Assembly (NCBI RefSeq): GCF_900143675.1 | Contig: NZ_FRFC01000001.1 | Coordinates: 179,388-243,387, forward strand | From: Candidatus Nitrosotalea sinensis | Lineage (GTDB): Archaea; Thermoproteota; Nitrososphaeria; Nitrososphaerales; Nitrosopumilaceae | DNA length: 64,000 nucleotides | Direction: 5' to 3' | Shown here: positions 8,867-17,021 of the stretch, piece after piece | Layout: every line of letters starts with the position of its first letter | Position numbering within the stretch: the first letter of the stretch is position 1 | Translations under genes and position numbers: made by a program | The notes under the pieces: model-generated | The model's input: the letters and a program-made list of their open reading frames with translations, nothing else | What the model was told of the DNA's origin: nothing | Databases searched by the model: none

Positions 8867-9610
8867 ATGTCAGAAATTTCTATTGAGGTAAAAGATGTTA
8901 CCAAGACCTTCAGAATTTATCATGAAAAACGGAATTCAGTCTTTGAAGCATTAGTTGGGTGGTTCAACAAAAAAAAATATTATGAGGATCTACAAATATT
9001 GCAGAACATTAATTTTACAATAAAAAAAGGAGAGATGTTTGGCATAATAGGTAGAAATGGAGCTGGAAAGACTACTTTGCTTCGTATTATTTCAGGAATT
9101 TATAAGCCAGACACAGGAACCGTTAGAGTTAATGGATTGTTAATTCCACTCTTGGGCTTGGGCATAGGTTTTCAATTAGATCTTACCGCTAAAACAAATG
9201 TGGTTCAGTACGGAATTCTATTAGGATTCAAAAAGAAACAGATACTTGAAAGAGTAGATCAAATAATGGAATTTGCAGAATTAGAAAAGTTTGCAGACAC
9301 GAAATTAAAAAATTTTTCATCCGGGATGTATTCAAGATTAGCATTTTCTACGGCAGTGCAAGTAGATCCTGATATTCTTATTCTGGATGAGATTCTTTAT
9401 GCAGGTGATTTGTCATTTCAACAAAAGGCATTTGATGCAATAATTTCATTTAAGAAAAGAGGAAAGTCCATATTGTTAGTTACTCATGATATGAGACCAG
9501 TTCAAGATCAATGTGATAGGGCAATGTTTCTAAATAATGGAAAGAGTGAGTTAGTAGGTACGCCAAGAGATGTAATTGAAGCATATACGAAATCTTTACA
9601 TCTAAAATAA
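8867..9610 (+). CDS. ABC transporter ATPase, polysaccharide export (Wzt/TagH-like)
   Basis: A 247-residue cytoplasmic ATPase: Walker A GRNGAGKTT at about 62-70, signature FSSGM near 150, Walker B ILILDEI near 170, and the H-loop LLVTHD. The SVFEALVGWF insertion ahead of Walker A is typical of the Wzt/TagH subgroup. Its ATG directly abuts the permease stop codon, so the two are translationally coupled. It ends right after the nucleotide-binding domain and lacks the C-terminal carbohydrate-binding domain of E. coli O9a-type Wzt, which implies export that does not depend on recognition of a capped chain terminus (inference). Confidence 0.9.
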   Translation: MSEISIEVKDVTKTFRIYHEKRNSVFEALVGWFNKKKYYEDLQILQNINFTIKKGEMFGIIGRNGAGKTTLLRIISGIYKPDTGTVRVNGLLIPLLGLGIGFQLDLTAKTNVVQYGILLGFKKKQILERVDQIMEFAELEKFADTKLKNFSSGMYSRLAFSTAVQVDPDILILDEILYAGDLSFQQKAFDAIISFKKRGKSILLVTHDMRPVQDQCDRAMFLNNGKSELVGTPRDVIEAYTKSLHLK

Positions 9611-9713
9611 TCGTAAAAACATGCAGTTGCATGAAAGGAAGATTTTGTAGTTATTCAAATATTAAAGAAAATGCAGCATTAGATTTTTAACAATCTACGC
9701 ATAGCAATTCTGT

Positions 9714-9718
9714 GAGGT
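9714..9718 (+). promoter_or_regulatory. Shine-Dalgarno supporting an ATT start at 9726
   Basis: GAGGT lies 7 bases before an in-frame ATT codon. Downstream the frame encodes the complete Rossmann N-terminus of the dehydratase-like protein, and a stop codon at 9702-9704 closes the frame upstream with no ATG, GTG or TTG in between. This makes ATT at 9726 (or ATA at 9720) the best start. Confidence 0.45.
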
Positions 9719-9725
9719 AATAGTC

Positions 9726-10751
9726 ATTAAACGAGCATTAATTACTGGTATTACTAGCCAGGATGGGGCATATTTAGCAAGATTCCTCCTTAAAAAAGGA
9801 TACAGAGTTTTTGGAACATTTAGAAAATTATCATCACCGAATAATTTTTGGAGGCTACACTATACAGGAGTTTTTGATAGAGTAAATTTGATTCCTGTAG
9901 AAATGACAGATGTGGAATCACTATCACATGCTGTAAGAAATTCAGATCCTCACGAAGTATATCATTTGGCTGCTCAGAGTTACGTCAGTGTTTCCTTTGA
10001 TCAGCCTTTATATACATATGATACAACTGGTTTAGGCGTAATCAGAATTCTTGATGAGATGCGAAAATTTAATCCAAAGATCAAATTCTATCATGCATCA
10101 TCAAGTGAAATGTATGGTATAGAAAAATCAAAAATTAAAAATGAAAAAACCTCATTTCATCCTGTCAGCCCTTACGCAATTGCCAGAGTATTAGGATATT
10201 GGACTGTCAATATGTATAGAAATAGATATGACATGTATGCAACGAATGGAATTCTTTTTAATCATGAATCTCCAATCAGAGGAGTAGAATTTGTAACTAG
10301 AAAAATTTCTAACGGAGTGGCAAAAATTTCTCTTGGATTAGAAAAAACATTGAAACTAGGTAATCTTTCTGCAAAAAGAGATTGGGGTTATGCCCCAGAA
10401 TATGTGGAAGGAATGTGGAAAATGTTGCAACAAAAGAAATCTGATGACTACATACTTGCTACAAATAGAGTGCATTCAATCAAGGATTTTGTTAACGAAG
10501 CATGCAAAGTTGCAGGTATTTCCATCTCCAAGATTGAGTCATCTAAGGAAAACTTCCGTCCTTTTGATGTCCAATATATGAGAGGCGACTATACTAAAGC
10601 TAGAAAAAAGATAGGATGGAAGCCTAAGACTTCGTTAAAGAACATAGTGAAAATAATGGTAGAAGAAGATATCTCAAGATGGAATAGATGGCTGAAAGGC
10701 GAACAGTTTCCATGGGATGTAACACCAGATAGGCGTTCGGTTAAGATATAG
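9726..10751 (+). CDS. GDP-mannose 4,6-dehydratase-like SDR, altered active site
   Basis: A short-chain dehydratase closely resembling the GMD encoded at 13709-14755. With ATT 9726 as start it has 341 residues; the first TTG (9888) would delete the NAD(P)-binding fold. Two key positions differ from the paralogue. The Gly-rich loop reads G8-I-T-S11-Q-D-G14 (middle Gly replaced by Ser). The YxxxK catalytic pair is Y150...R154 (codon AGA) where the paralogue has Y150...K154. The SSSEMYG active-site segment is kept. Because Lys normally lowers the Tyr pKa and binds the nicotinamide ribose, it may be slow, have another substrate, or act as a partner subunit. It follows the exporter genes after a 115-base gap. 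Confidence 0.75.
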   Translation: MKRALITGITSQDGAYLARFLLKKGYRVFGTFRKLSSPNNFWRLHYTGVFDRVNLIPVEMTDVESLSHAVRNSDPHEVYHLAAQSYVSVSFDQPLYTYDTTGLGVIRILDEMRKFNPKIKFYHASSSEMYGIEKSKIKNEKTSFHPVSPYAIARVLGYWTVNMYRNRYDMYATNGILFNHESPIRGVEFVTRKISNGVAKISLGLEKTLKLGNLSAKRDWGYAPEYVEGMWKMLQQKKSDDYILATNRVHSIKDFVNEACKVAGISISKIESSKENFRPFDVQYMRGDYTKARKKIGWKPKTSLKNIVKIMVEEDISRWNRWLKGEQFPWDVTPDRRSVKI

Positions 10752-10837
10752 AATTGGAGACAATTTCTTGTAACTATCTAATCAAAATTATAAAAGACAG
10801 GAGTATTTCTTAGAAAATAACGAATTTGTATAATTTA

Positions 10838-11440
10838 CTAATTCAAATTAATATCCGACATTACTTTTTGAACTTTGTTAAAATTCCTAACGGCATAAAA
10901 AAATTCTATTTTGGGCATTTTGCTTCCACTAAAAGCAATTAGATTTTTCAATAAAGGGTTTAACATTTTTAAAAGAATAGCAAAAATTAAGTTCCCCATT
11001 CTTGTATTAAAGAATCCGAGCAGTTTCATTAGAAAAACTCCTTTTTTATTTAGAGGCAATATTACTACTATTTCTTGGCCTTCAATCTTGTTATAATAGA
11101 AAGCAAATACTGGGACATAACCAATTTTGATATGCGTTTTAATTGAGACTACATTAGTAGGTTTGAAAACTCCCACCATAAATGAAATATGTCTTTTTTT
11201 ACATTCTTCAAGTACTTCGTTTAGTAATTTTTTTGCCAAACCCTTGCCACGAAATTCTTCAAGAATTTCAATTCCATTCGAATTTAATATTCCACCGACA
11301 AAACACACTCCTATTATCTTCTTGTCAATTTCTTCAATTGCTAGGAACCTAGAATTATTACAATTATCTAAAATATTAGATGAAAATCCGCTTCGTACAA
11401 GCAATAGCCTTGTATTTTCATTTACTTCTATTATTGTCAT
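10838..11440 (-). CDS. GNAT family N-acetyltransferase
   Basis: A 200-residue protein. Residues about 40-120 show the GNAT core: a FLAIEEIDKKIIGVCFVG strand pair, EILEEFRGKGLAKKLL (motif A, acetyl-CoA pyrophosphate loop R-G-K-G-L-A) and a CKKRHISFMVGVF strand with TNVVSIKTHIKIGY as motif B. The C-terminal 75 residues are hydrophobic and basic and do not belong to the core fold; they may tether it to the membrane. In this locus an amino sugar is a plausible acceptor, but the substrate cannot be read. Convergent with the dehydratase-like gene. Confidence 0.75.
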   Translation of the reverse strand: MTIIEVNENTRLLLVRSGFSSNILDNCNNSRFLAIEEIDKKIIGVCFVGGILNSNGIEILEEFRGKGLAKKLLNEVLEECKKRHISFMVGVFKPTNVVSIKTHIKIGYVPVFAFYYNKIEGQEIVVILPLNKKGVFLMKLLGFFNTRMGNLIFAILLKMLNPLLKNLIAFSGSKMPKIEFFYAVRNFNKVQKVMSDINLN

Positions 11441-11513
11441 CTATCTTAGAATAATTGTGCTGTTATTTAATTTTCATACACCTATTTTTTGGATTTATTG
11501 ACATGACACAACT

Positions 11514-12338
11514 TTAGAACATGACTTCTCGCACTGATGAAAATCGAAAATTCTTCAGCAATGATTCAAATTTTTTGGTTGCGTTATCTAATCCCCAATA
11601 GTAATGCCATGCATATTCAGGTACTCTAGGCATATGGGGATCTAGATCTTTTGGATGAATGTAAATCATGGCAGGAAAACCAGATTTGTTTATTTTAGCA
11701 ATTCCTAGTTTTAGAAGACTAGTTGGCCAAAATCTTAGATGGAACCCTCCAGCAATAGGGAGGTTACCTAAAAAAGGAATACGCAGTGTTGCCATAGGAA
11801 TTTCAAGTAAAGGACCATTTAGTTCTTCCTTCAAAGGATTTTCGTTAGATATCATATATGGATTCCGTATAGCATGAGATATGCCATAAAGAGGAGTCTT
11901 TGTGGGAAATATGCTTGAATCATATTTTAGATATTTTTTCATAATTTCAAAAACCCAGAGATTATTTTCTGAGATTGAAAAAAATGGCGCTCTAAATCCA
12001 AGAACTTTTTCGCCTCCAATCGTCCTAAGTATTTCAAGTGATTTCACAAGGTCTTGTTCGAATGAATCCTTAGTCATGCTTCTAAGATCCATATGATAAT
12101 ATCCGTGGCTTGATATTTCGTGACCTTTAGACACTATCTCTTTTATAAGTTCTGGATGTTTTTCAGCAATATATCCTAAAGTAAAAAAAGTAGCACGTAT
12201 CTTATACCTATCAAATAAATCAAGTAGAGTTTTTGTTGTCATGACTACTCTACTTTGAAATTTGTTCCATGTATGAAATGGAAGATCACAATAATAGTCT
12301 TCTAGATCCACAGACATCATATTTTGAATCATTACCAA
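11514..12338 (-). CDS. Polysaccharide deacetylase (NodB/CE4 fold)
   Basis: A 274-residue CE4-like enzyme. SVDLEDYY supplies the catalytic/metal Asp pair, HEISSHGYYH is the H-xxx-H metal motif, and GFRAPFFS is the R-x-P motif. The spacing and the C-terminal IYIHPKDLDPHMPRVP block match the subgroup found with exopolysaccharide and PEP-CTERM loci (with a DUF3473-like tail). It should remove N- or O-acetyl groups from a glycan or lipid-linked sugar. Start is TTG at 12338 or, more naturally, ATG at 12332. No signal peptide is seen, so it probably acts in the cytoplasm. It is divergent from the GT4 gene at 12443. Confidence 0.85.
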   Translation of the reverse strand: MVMIQNMMSVDLEDYYCDLPFHTWNKFQSRVVMTTKTLLDLFDRYKIRATFFTLGYIAEKHPELIKEIVSKGHEISSHGYYHMDLRSMTKDSFEQDLVKSLEILRTIGGEKVLGFRAPFFSISENNLWVFEIMKKYLKYDSSIFPTKTPLYGISHAIRNPYMISNENPLKEELNGPLLEIPMATLRIPFLGNLPIAGGFHLRFWPTSLLKLGIAKINKSGFPAMIYIHPKDLDPHMPRVPEYAWHYYWGLDNATKKFESLLKNFRFSSVREVMF

Positions 12339-12405
12339 TTCTTAGAGATGATTGTTATTATTTATATTACAACCATAACTTGAACTACAAATGACACCTT
12401 AATCA

Positions 12406-12420
12406 TTAATATATCTATAA
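12406..12420 (+). promoter_or_regulatory. TATA-like element upstream of the GT4 gene
   Basis: The A/T-only run AATATATCTATAA lies roughly 25-35 bases before the ATG at 12443, matching archaeal TBP-site spacing for a leaderless or short-leader transcript. The surrounding DNA is very AT-rich, so the exact box is uncertain. Confidence 0.35.
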
Positions 12421-12442
12421 TAGTGTATTTCCATGTTGAAAA

Positions 12443-13651
12443 ATGTCAGCTAAGAAAGTTTTGATTATTTCCCAATATTTTCCTCCGGATATTTCGGGTG
12501 GCGGTACGAGGGCATACAATTATGCATTGTGTCTGGCTCAGCAAGGTTACGAAGTAACGGTGATTACTGCCCATCCTCATTTACATGCCAAGGTTTCTGA
12601 AATTAATAGAAAAAAAACTATGAAAAAAGAAACTGCATATGGTTTTAATGTTATAAAAGTATGGATTCCTTCGTTATTACATACGTCAGCAAGAAATAGA
12701 ATCATTTTGCATTTTGCATTTATAATTTCCTCATTATTTCCACTATTTCATGTAAAACCTGATGTGATTTTTGCATCAGAACCGAATCTTTTCGCCATCA
12801 TACCAGCATATGTTTATTCAAAATTAAGAGGGGGAAAAGTGATCCGCGTTGTAGATGATTTATGGCCTGAGGCAATTTATGAACGTGGTTATGTGAAATC
12901 AGGAATGCTCAGGTATATCCTTGATAAACTGGCAAAGTTTTCCTATTCTTATCCTGAATATATCTTACCGTTAACTGATGAAGCTAAGAATTTAATTTGT
13001 AATTCGTATAACATAAATGGAAAAAAAATAGAGGTTTTGCTTCATGGAGTAGATACGAACATTTACAAATATGTAGATAAAAAAAGTGAAAATGATTTTG
13101 TTTTAATGTATTCTGGCTCTTTGGTGGAATCATATGATTTTGATTTGATTTTAAAGGCAGCCAAAGAATTGAAAAATAAAAACATTAAATTTATAATTAG
13201 AGGAAGAGGAACACTTCAAACCTTGCTTCATGAGAAAAAAGAAAAGATGGGACTTGAGAATTTTATAGTTGATACAAATATTGTTCCACTTGATCAGATC
13301 TACATTGAATTATCAAAAGCTGATGTACTGCTTGCACCAATGAAAAATGAATATGCTTTAAATTCAACATTACCTACCAAATTACTAGAGTATCAGGCTG
13401 TTGGGAGACCAATAATATGTTGTTCAAATGGATCGCCTGGAAAATACATAGAAAATACAAAGTCAGGAATCAGAGTAGATTCAGAGGACTTAGTAGGCTT
13501 TGTTCAAGCTATATCTAGATTAGCGTCCAATCAGGTTTTGTGCAGGACGTTGGGACTCAATGGGAGAAAATTTGTGGAAGAAAATCTAGCTTTTGAAAAA
13601 ATAGGTATGCGTTTATCTTTTATAATTCAACAATTATTTAGAAATAACTAA
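12443..13651 (+). CDS. Glycosyltransferase family 4 (WbuB/WcaI-like)
   Basis: A 402-residue GT-B enzyme. The N-terminal domain starts KVLIISQYFPPDISGGGTRAY, the Gly-rich loop typical of WbuB-type transferases. The C-terminal domain has a MYSGSL strand, a FIIRGRG strand and PTKLLEYQAVGRPIICC, where the second Glu of the E-x7-E motif is retained but the first is not obvious. WbuB-like enzymes transfer fucosamine-type or related sugars in O-antigen loci, which fits the nearby dehydratases, but specificity is not proven. It precedes gmd by 57 bases on the same strand. Confidence 0.85.
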   Translation: MSAKKVLIISQYFPPDISGGGTRAYNYALCLAQQGYEVTVITAHPHLHAKVSEINRKKTMKKETAYGFNVIKVWIPSLLHTSARNRIILHFAFIISSLFPLFHVKPDVIFASEPNLFAIIPAYVYSKLRGGKVIRVVDDLWPEAIYERGYVKSGMLRYILDKLAKFSYSYPEYILPLTDEAKNLICNSYNINGKKIEVLLHGVDTNIYKYVDKKSENDFVLMYSGSLVESYDFDLILKAAKELKNKNIKFIIRGRGTLQTLLHEKKEKMGLENFIVDTNIVPLDQIYIELSKADVLLAPMKNEYALNSTLPTKLLEYQAVGRPIICCSNGSPGKYIENTKSGIRVDSEDLVGFVQAISRLASNQVLCRTLGLNGRKFVEENLAFEKIGMRLSFIIQQLFRNN

Positions 13652-13708
13652 TATCAATATCAACCGAATAACTAATGTAGCCATTAATTTCAAGCATTAT
13701 CGTATAAC

Positions 13709-14755
13709 ATGTCAAAAACAGCTCTAATCACCGGAATTACTGGCCAGGATGGAGCGTACTTGGCTGATTTTTTAGTAAAGAAAGGATACAAAGTATATGG
13801 TACGTTTAGAAGGGTATCATCTCCAAATTTTTGGAGATTACTTCATTTAGGCATAGTTGATCAAGTCAACTTAATTCCTGCAGACCTAATCGATGAGTCT
13901 TCACTTACAGAAGCTGTAAAAGTATCACAACCTGATGAAGTATATCATTTGGCTGCTCAGAGTTATGTAGGAACATCGTTTGATCAACCTATTACAAGTG
14001 GTGAATTTACAGGACTTGCTGTTACAAGAATTTTAGAAAGTATACGTCAATATGATTCTTCAATAAAGTTCTATCAGGCTTCCTCAAGTGAAATGTTTGG
14101 TAATGTAAAATCGTATCCACAGAATGAGCAGACCGCATTCATGCCCCAAAGTCCATATGCAGTTGCCAAGGTATACGGATTTCATGTTACAAAAATATAT
14201 CGAGAAGGATACGGTATGTTTGCATGTAATGGGATATTATTCAATCATGAATCACCACTGCGAGGATTAGAATTTGTATCAAGGAAAATAACTAACGGCG
14301 TAGCAAAAATCGTTTTAGGAATTGACAAACATCTTTACTTGGGAAATTTAGGCTCCATAAGAGATTGGGGTTATGCTCCTGAATACATAGAATGCATGTG
14401 GAAGATGTTGCAACAAAAAGAGGCCGATGACTATGTGATTGCAACAGGAGAACCCCACACAGTATTCGATTTTGTCAAACAGGCATTTTCACTTGTAGAT
14501 TTAGATTGGAAGAAATTTGTAAAGACAGATAAAAAATTGTTCAGAATATTAGAAGTTCACGTTTTACAAGGTGATTCAAGAAAGGCAAGAAGAAAATTAC
14601 ATTGGAAGCCAAAAACAAAATTTGAGGATCTAGTAAAGATAATGCTTAATGCAGACATAGAAAGATGGTCTAGATGGAAAAAAGGAGAGGTTTTTCCATG
14701 GGATGCATTATCTTCAATTGATGAATTCAGTACTTTTAAGCGAAAAATGATATAA
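13709..14755 (+). CDS. gmd: GDP-mannose 4,6-dehydratase
   Basis: A 348-residue extended SDR. The N-terminus ALITGITGQDGAYLADFL is the NADP-binding GxxGxxG loop in the form typical of GMD. SSSEMFG holds the catalytic Ser/Glu, Y150-x3-K154 (SPYAVAK) is intact, and NHESPLRGLEFVSRKI and RDWGYAPEYI are GMD signatures. It converts GDP-D-mannose to GDP-4-keto-6-deoxy-D-mannose, the precursor of rhamnose, fucose and perosamine. With the isomerase at 15876-16889 (fructose-6-P to mannose-6-P) it suggests a GDP-6-deoxyhexose branch; no GDP-fucose synthase or reductase is visible unless the altered paralogue at 9726 provides a later step. Confidence 0.9.
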   Translation: MSKTALITGITGQDGAYLADFLVKKGYKVYGTFRRVSSPNFWRLLHLGIVDQVNLIPADLIDESSLTEAVKVSQPDEVYHLAAQSYVGTSFDQPITSGEFTGLAVTRILESIRQYDSSIKFYQASSSEMFGNVKSYPQNEQTAFMPQSPYAVAKVYGFHVTKIYREGYGMFACNGILFNHESPLRGLEFVSRKITNGVAKIVLGIDKHLYLGNLGSIRDWGYAPEYIECMWKMLQQKEADDYVIATGEPHTVFDFVKQAFSLVDLDWKKFVKTDKKLFRILEVHVLQGDSRKARRKLHWKPKTKFEDLVKIMLNADIERWSRWKKGEVFPWDALSSIDEFSTFKRKMI

Positions 14756-14817
14756 AATGAACATTTCATGTAAGATTTGAATGTATAAAAAATGAATTCA
14801 ATATAATTATTACTTGC

Positions 14818-15795
14818 TTGTATGGAATTTTGAAAATGAAAATAGAATTTAATCTAAACCGAGTTATTTTATTTATTATTCTGATTATAGTTTTTTACAC
14901 CATATTCATATTATTTGCAGATCTAGAGAAATTTTCTTCTGAGTTTAAAAAAATTAATTTATATTTTGTACCTTTAATTCTTGGAATACACCTCATTTCA
15001 TTATTTTTCTATAGTTTGAGACAGAAAGTTTTGCTAGATTCTTTAGATATCAGATTATCTCTTAAGCAAAATATTATATTTCAATTTACAGGTTATTCCA
15101 TGCTAATTACTCCTGGTGGATTAGGTGAACTAATAAAAACTCATTTCCTAAAACAGATTCATTCCAAAAAATATGTGGAGACTGTACCTGTTGTTCTTGC
15201 AGAAAAATATCACAATCTTTTTGCTCTTACAGTTATAATTACAGTCATGTTATTCTTTAAAAGTGATTTTGAAATTGAAATTATTGTAGGAATTATTTGG
15301 ATATTATTGATAATATCTTTAGCCATAATCAAGAGTCATAAAATTTTTCTCGTGAATAAACTACCCAAGATTGGAATTTTTAAAAAAATATTTGAAAACA
15401 TGACAGATTTTTCTAGTACATTACTGATGCTAACGCAAAAAAAAGTATTTGTCAAGTGCTTTTGTCTTGGATTGATTGCAGTTTTTACAGATGCAATAGC
15501 AATTTATTTGTGCTTTTTAGCGTTTGGTATTCATTATAGTTTCATAGATTCAACTTTGTTTACAGGAATTTCCTTAGTGGTAGGCGCCATATCCTTCTTG
15601 CCTGGTGGCATAGGAATCACTGATTTGAGCATAGCCGGATTACTAGTCAGATCTGGAATTATTACCTCGTTGGCACTTACTTTGACTATATTCATCAGAT
15701 TCATGATTACATGGTCTACCGTATTGATTGGCATAATCACATTGAGATTTGCGCTAAGAAATAGAATGAATAAAAATAGTACAGAGATTAGTTGA
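14818..15795 (+). CDS. Flippase-like integral membrane protein (AglD/LPG synthase TM family)
   Basis: A 325-residue protein with about eight membrane helices. It matches the UPF0104/lysylphosphatidylglycerol-synthase transmembrane family: GYSMLITPGGLGELIKTHFL and VVGAISFLPGGIGITDLSIAG are the two PGG(I/L)G loops that define it. Members in archaeal glycan loci (such as AglD) are linked to dolichol-phosphate sugar transfer or lipid translocation. Start is TTG at 14818 or ATG at 14836; the latter removes only six residues. It follows gmd on the same strand. Confidence 0.75.
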   Translation: MYGILKMKIEFNLNRVILFIILIIVFYTIFILFADLEKFSSEFKKINLYFVPLILGIHLISLFFYSLRQKVLLDSLDIRLSLKQNIIFQFTGYSMLITPGGLGELIKTHFLKQIHSKKYVETVPVVLAEKYHNLFALTVIITVMLFFKSDFEIEIIVGIIWILLIISLAIIKSHKIFLVNKLPKIGIFKKIFENMTDFSSTLLMLTQKKVFVKCFCLGLIAVFTDAIAIYLCFLAFGIHYSFIDSTLFTGISLVVGAISFLPGGIGITDLSIAGLLVRSGIITSLALTLTIFIRFMITWSTVLIGIITLRFALRNRMNKNSTEIS

Positions 15796-15875
15796 ATTAT
15801 ATTTCATAAAATCATTTTATTCTTCCAGATAACGTCATTTTCTAGAAGTAATGATTTTCGTGGTTAAGATAATTT

Positions 15876-16889
15876 TTACATCATTCGTTCTTTAATAAAG
15901 TCAATGGATCTTATAGGAGTTGGATCCATGTTACTCAAAATAGCACGATAAATTGTTGCGTAGTCCAGCAAGTAAACAAGATTTACTATCTTAGAGAGTA
16001 TGTTTCCTCTAATTGAATATACTTCCTTGAAATCGATCTTATTCAGATTGAAATATTCTTTTATTATTTTCCAGAGTTTTTTTGTTTTGACATAGTCGTC
16101 CTTTCCTTGTATCAATATCGGCCTCACTATAGATGGTCTTTCCCAAGAAACTATTCCGTTATGGCACGCTTCTATAATATCCTCTGCGAATACATGCATT
16201 TTGGCATTTTCCTGTAATGAATTTTTAAATCGTATAGCTGCAGCTTGCAAACCCATTGGATAATAGATTGCTGGAACACCAGACAACCAAGATGCTAGAT
16301 CAATAGATGGATTACTATCATTCAAGTTAGATGAGCTTATTTGTTTTCGAGTTTTTTCTAGGTAACGAATAGATTCTATAACATCATGATTTTTTAATGG
16401 TATAACTGGATTTAAAATATTCAGCATGGTGTAGAGATACACAGGGAAGGAAGCTCTTGGAGAATTTAACATAGGAATCTTTCTGTATTCTATTCTGTTT
16501 TTTTTACAATATTTCTCCATTCTACCTCCAGATGAAAACGCAACAATTTTGCAGTTAGTTTTGTTTGCCTTATCAAGTACTGTGAGTGTTTCTGGTGTGT
16601 TTCCTGACACACTAGAAGCAACTACAAGAGTGTGGGAGTCCACAGTTTTTGGAAGGTGATATCCTTTTACAACGCATAGATGCATATTGGTTTTTGAAAG
16701 TGAAGAAAATAAAGTGTCTCCAAGTGCTCCTGAACCACCCATTCCAACAAATACCATATGATCAATTCCCTTAAAATCAATTGAATCCTGATTCATGTTA
16801 AAAAATTCTTTTGCCAGTTCCGGCCATTTGTCATAAACTTGGCACATTCCACTTTTATCATATTTCTTTAATTTTAATGGAGTAATCAA
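15876..16889 (-). CDS. Bifunctional phosphoglucose/phosphomannose isomerase (SIS domains)
   Basis: A 337-residue protein with two SIS domains. The first has FVGMGGSGALGDTLFSSL and a VVASSVSGNTPETL phosphate-binding loop; the second lies in the C-terminal half with GLQAAAIRFKNSLQENAK. The arrangement fits the archaeal bifunctional PGI/PMI family that interconverts glucose-6-P, fructose-6-P and mannose-6-P. Here it would feed GDP-mannose for gmd. It reads away from its neighbours, after the convergent flippase-like gene, and a 16-bp tandem repeat sits in its 5' flank. Confidence 0.8.
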   Translation of the reverse strand: MITPLKLKKYDKSGMCQVYDKWPELAKEFFNMNQDSIDFKGIDHMVFVGMGGSGALGDTLFSSLSKTNMHLCVVKGYHLPKTVDSHTLVVASSVSGNTPETLTVLDKANKTNCKIVAFSSGGRMEKYCKKNRIEYRKIPMLNSPRASFPVYLYTMLNILNPVIPLKNHDVIESIRYLEKTRKQISSSNLNDSNPSIDLASWLSGVPAIYYPMGLQAAAIRFKNSLQENAKMHVFAEDIIEACHNGIVSWERPSIVRPILIQGKDDYVKTKKLWKIIKEYFNLNKIDFKEVYSIRGNILSKIVNLVYLLDYATIYRAILSNMDPTPIRSIDFIKERMM

Positions 16890-16915
16890 GACAAGATTTG
16901 AAGATCAGAGTTCCA

Positions 16916-16975
16916 ATATAATGATTTATCAATATAATGATTTATCAAAATAATGATTTATCAAAATAATGAACC
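16916..16975. repeat. 16-bp direct tandem repeat, about 3.5 copies
   Basis: ATGATTTATCAA(T/A)ATA is repeated head to tail from 16921 (16921, 16937, 16953, partial at 16969), preceded by AATATA. It lies between the isomerase start and the FAD oxidoreductase stop. Regular 16-bp spacing could present binding sites on alternating helix faces, or it may be slippage product. Confidence 0.85.
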
Positions 16976-17021
16976 ATTGGTTGATTATTTTATTATTATA
17001 AGATTAGAACTTATCAAGAAT

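Noticed and set aside
9888..10751. TTG at 9888 as start of the GMD-like gene
   Set aside because: It would remove the nucleotide-binding fold that is encoded intact in the same frame upstream; ATT 9726 with a Shine-Dalgarno fits better.
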